Source: JBDIBA01 sp039812705 (GTDB lineage: Bacteria; Actinomycetota; Acidimicrobiia; Acidimicrobiales; JBBSGY01). From it: DNA of 15,151 nucleotides. Under the pieces are notes generated by a model, which saw only the letters and a list, made by a program, of their open reading frames with translations, ran no database searches and was not told the DNA's origin. Where the stretch lies: the NCBI GenBank assembly GCA_039812705.1, contig JBDIBA010000042.1, positions 1 to 15,151 of the forward strand, read 5' to 3'. The first letter of the stretch is position 1. Each line of letters starts with the position of its first letter. The position numbers and the translations under genes were made by a program. Positions 14,825-15,151 of this stretch are shown in pieces.

Positions 14825-15151
14825 ATGCATATGCAAAAGACCAAGACAGGTCGAGCAACGGCAGCCGCCGCTCGCACGACTACTCGAACAACCCGTTCGG
14901 CAGCAAAGCCAGCCGCTCGTCGCACCGCTTCGGCACGTACGGCAGCAGCAAAGCCTGCAGCACGCCGCACGGCAACAACGCGTAAGCCAGCTGCACGCGC
15001 AGCAAGCACCACGCGTCGTTCAACGACAACCCGCGCAACGACTGCAGCTCGCAAGCCAGCAGCACGTCGCACGGCTACGGGTACCACCCGTCGCACCGCT
15101 GCAAGCAGCACGCGTTCGGCTAGCACCACCCGTCGTTCAACTGCAGCACGT
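14825..15151 (+). CDS. Arg/Ala/Thr-rich basic protein, right-truncated
   Basis: The frame is open from ATG 14825 to the window edge (109 codons seen). The visible protein has 23 Arg and 6 Lys, no Asp or Glu, and is otherwise Ala, Thr, Ser and Pro. It contains imperfect repeats around 'KPAARRT' (AAKPAARRTASAR, AAKPAARRTATTR, RKPAARRTATGTT). This composition matches histone H1-like or HupB-tail-like nucleoid proteins that bind and compact DNA, though here the basic tail starts at the N-terminus with no folded domain before it. A folded domain may follow beyond the edge. AGGA (14817-14820) with GAG lies just upstream; ATG 14831, two codons in, is an equally good start. The minus strand is also open here, but only as a by-product of the repeated Ala/Arg codons. 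DNA binding is inferred from composition. Confidence 0.75.
   Translation, partial: MHMQKTKTGRATAAAARTTTRTTRSAAKPAARRTASARTAAAKPAARRTATTRKPAARAASTTRRSTTTRATTAARKPAARRTATGTTRRTAASSTRSASTTRRSTAAR

Noticed and set aside
14674..15129. Minus-strand Ala/Val/Arg-rich open frame at the right end
   Set aside because: It is the reverse of repeated Ala and Arg codons in the basic protein; the plus strand has the ribosome binding site and a Lys/Arg-rich product.

Overview
The window looks like chromosomal DNA from a high-GC Gram-positive bacterium, most likely an actinobacterium of the Acidimicrobiia type. This is inferred from a GC content in the mid to upper 50s by eye, GTG and TTG starts, Tat and Sec signal peptides, a soluble MgtE_N/CBS protein coupled to a DUF1003 gene, the 'GYWxVAxDGG' repeat family, and a very basic nucleoid-type protein. 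I see no phage, transposon, CRISPR or tRNA/rRNA gene.

Layout. (1) 1-586, minus: a coding frame that runs off the left edge and carries one in-frame TGA; product not recognised. (2) 675-2879, plus: two tandem paralogs of an unrecognised secreted family with four conserved cysteines. The second has a one-base frameshift near its 3' end, and a perfect hairpin overlaps the stop codon of the first. (3) 2986-3825, plus: a Tat-type lipoprotein with an intradiol-dioxygenase-like domain. (4) 3921-6489, plus: zinc-independent ribosomal protein L31 (rpmE2), IMP dehydrogenase (guaB) and a HAD phosphatase. (5) 6486-7256, minus: a divergent UMP kinase (pyrH-like) that meets the HAD gene tail to tail. (6) 7326-8468, plus: an aminoglycoside-phosphotransferase-fold kinase, divergent from pyrH. 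(7) 8621-10261, plus: a secreted beta-helix protein with six C-terminal repeats of about 42 residues, behind a hairpin-rich leader. (8) 10283-14502, minus: SecD and SecF fused in one chain, then a soluble MgtE_N/CBS protein, then a DUF1003 membrane protein coupled to it by a TGATG overlap. (9) 14825 to the right edge, plus: an Arg/Ala/Thr-rich protein with no acidic residue.

How the genes fit together. The window mixes housekeeping functions (guanine nucleotide synthesis, pyrimidine nucleotide phosphorylation, a ribosomal protein, Sec secretion) with envelope and secreted proteins. guaB and pyrH are both nucleotide genes but are on opposite strands and not in one operon. The MgtE_N/CBS and DUF1003 pair is probably a functional unit. 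I do not see a clear new multi-gene system. The least described items are the tandem four-cysteine secreted family, the fused SecDF, the divergent PyrH and the arginine-rich protein at the right edge.
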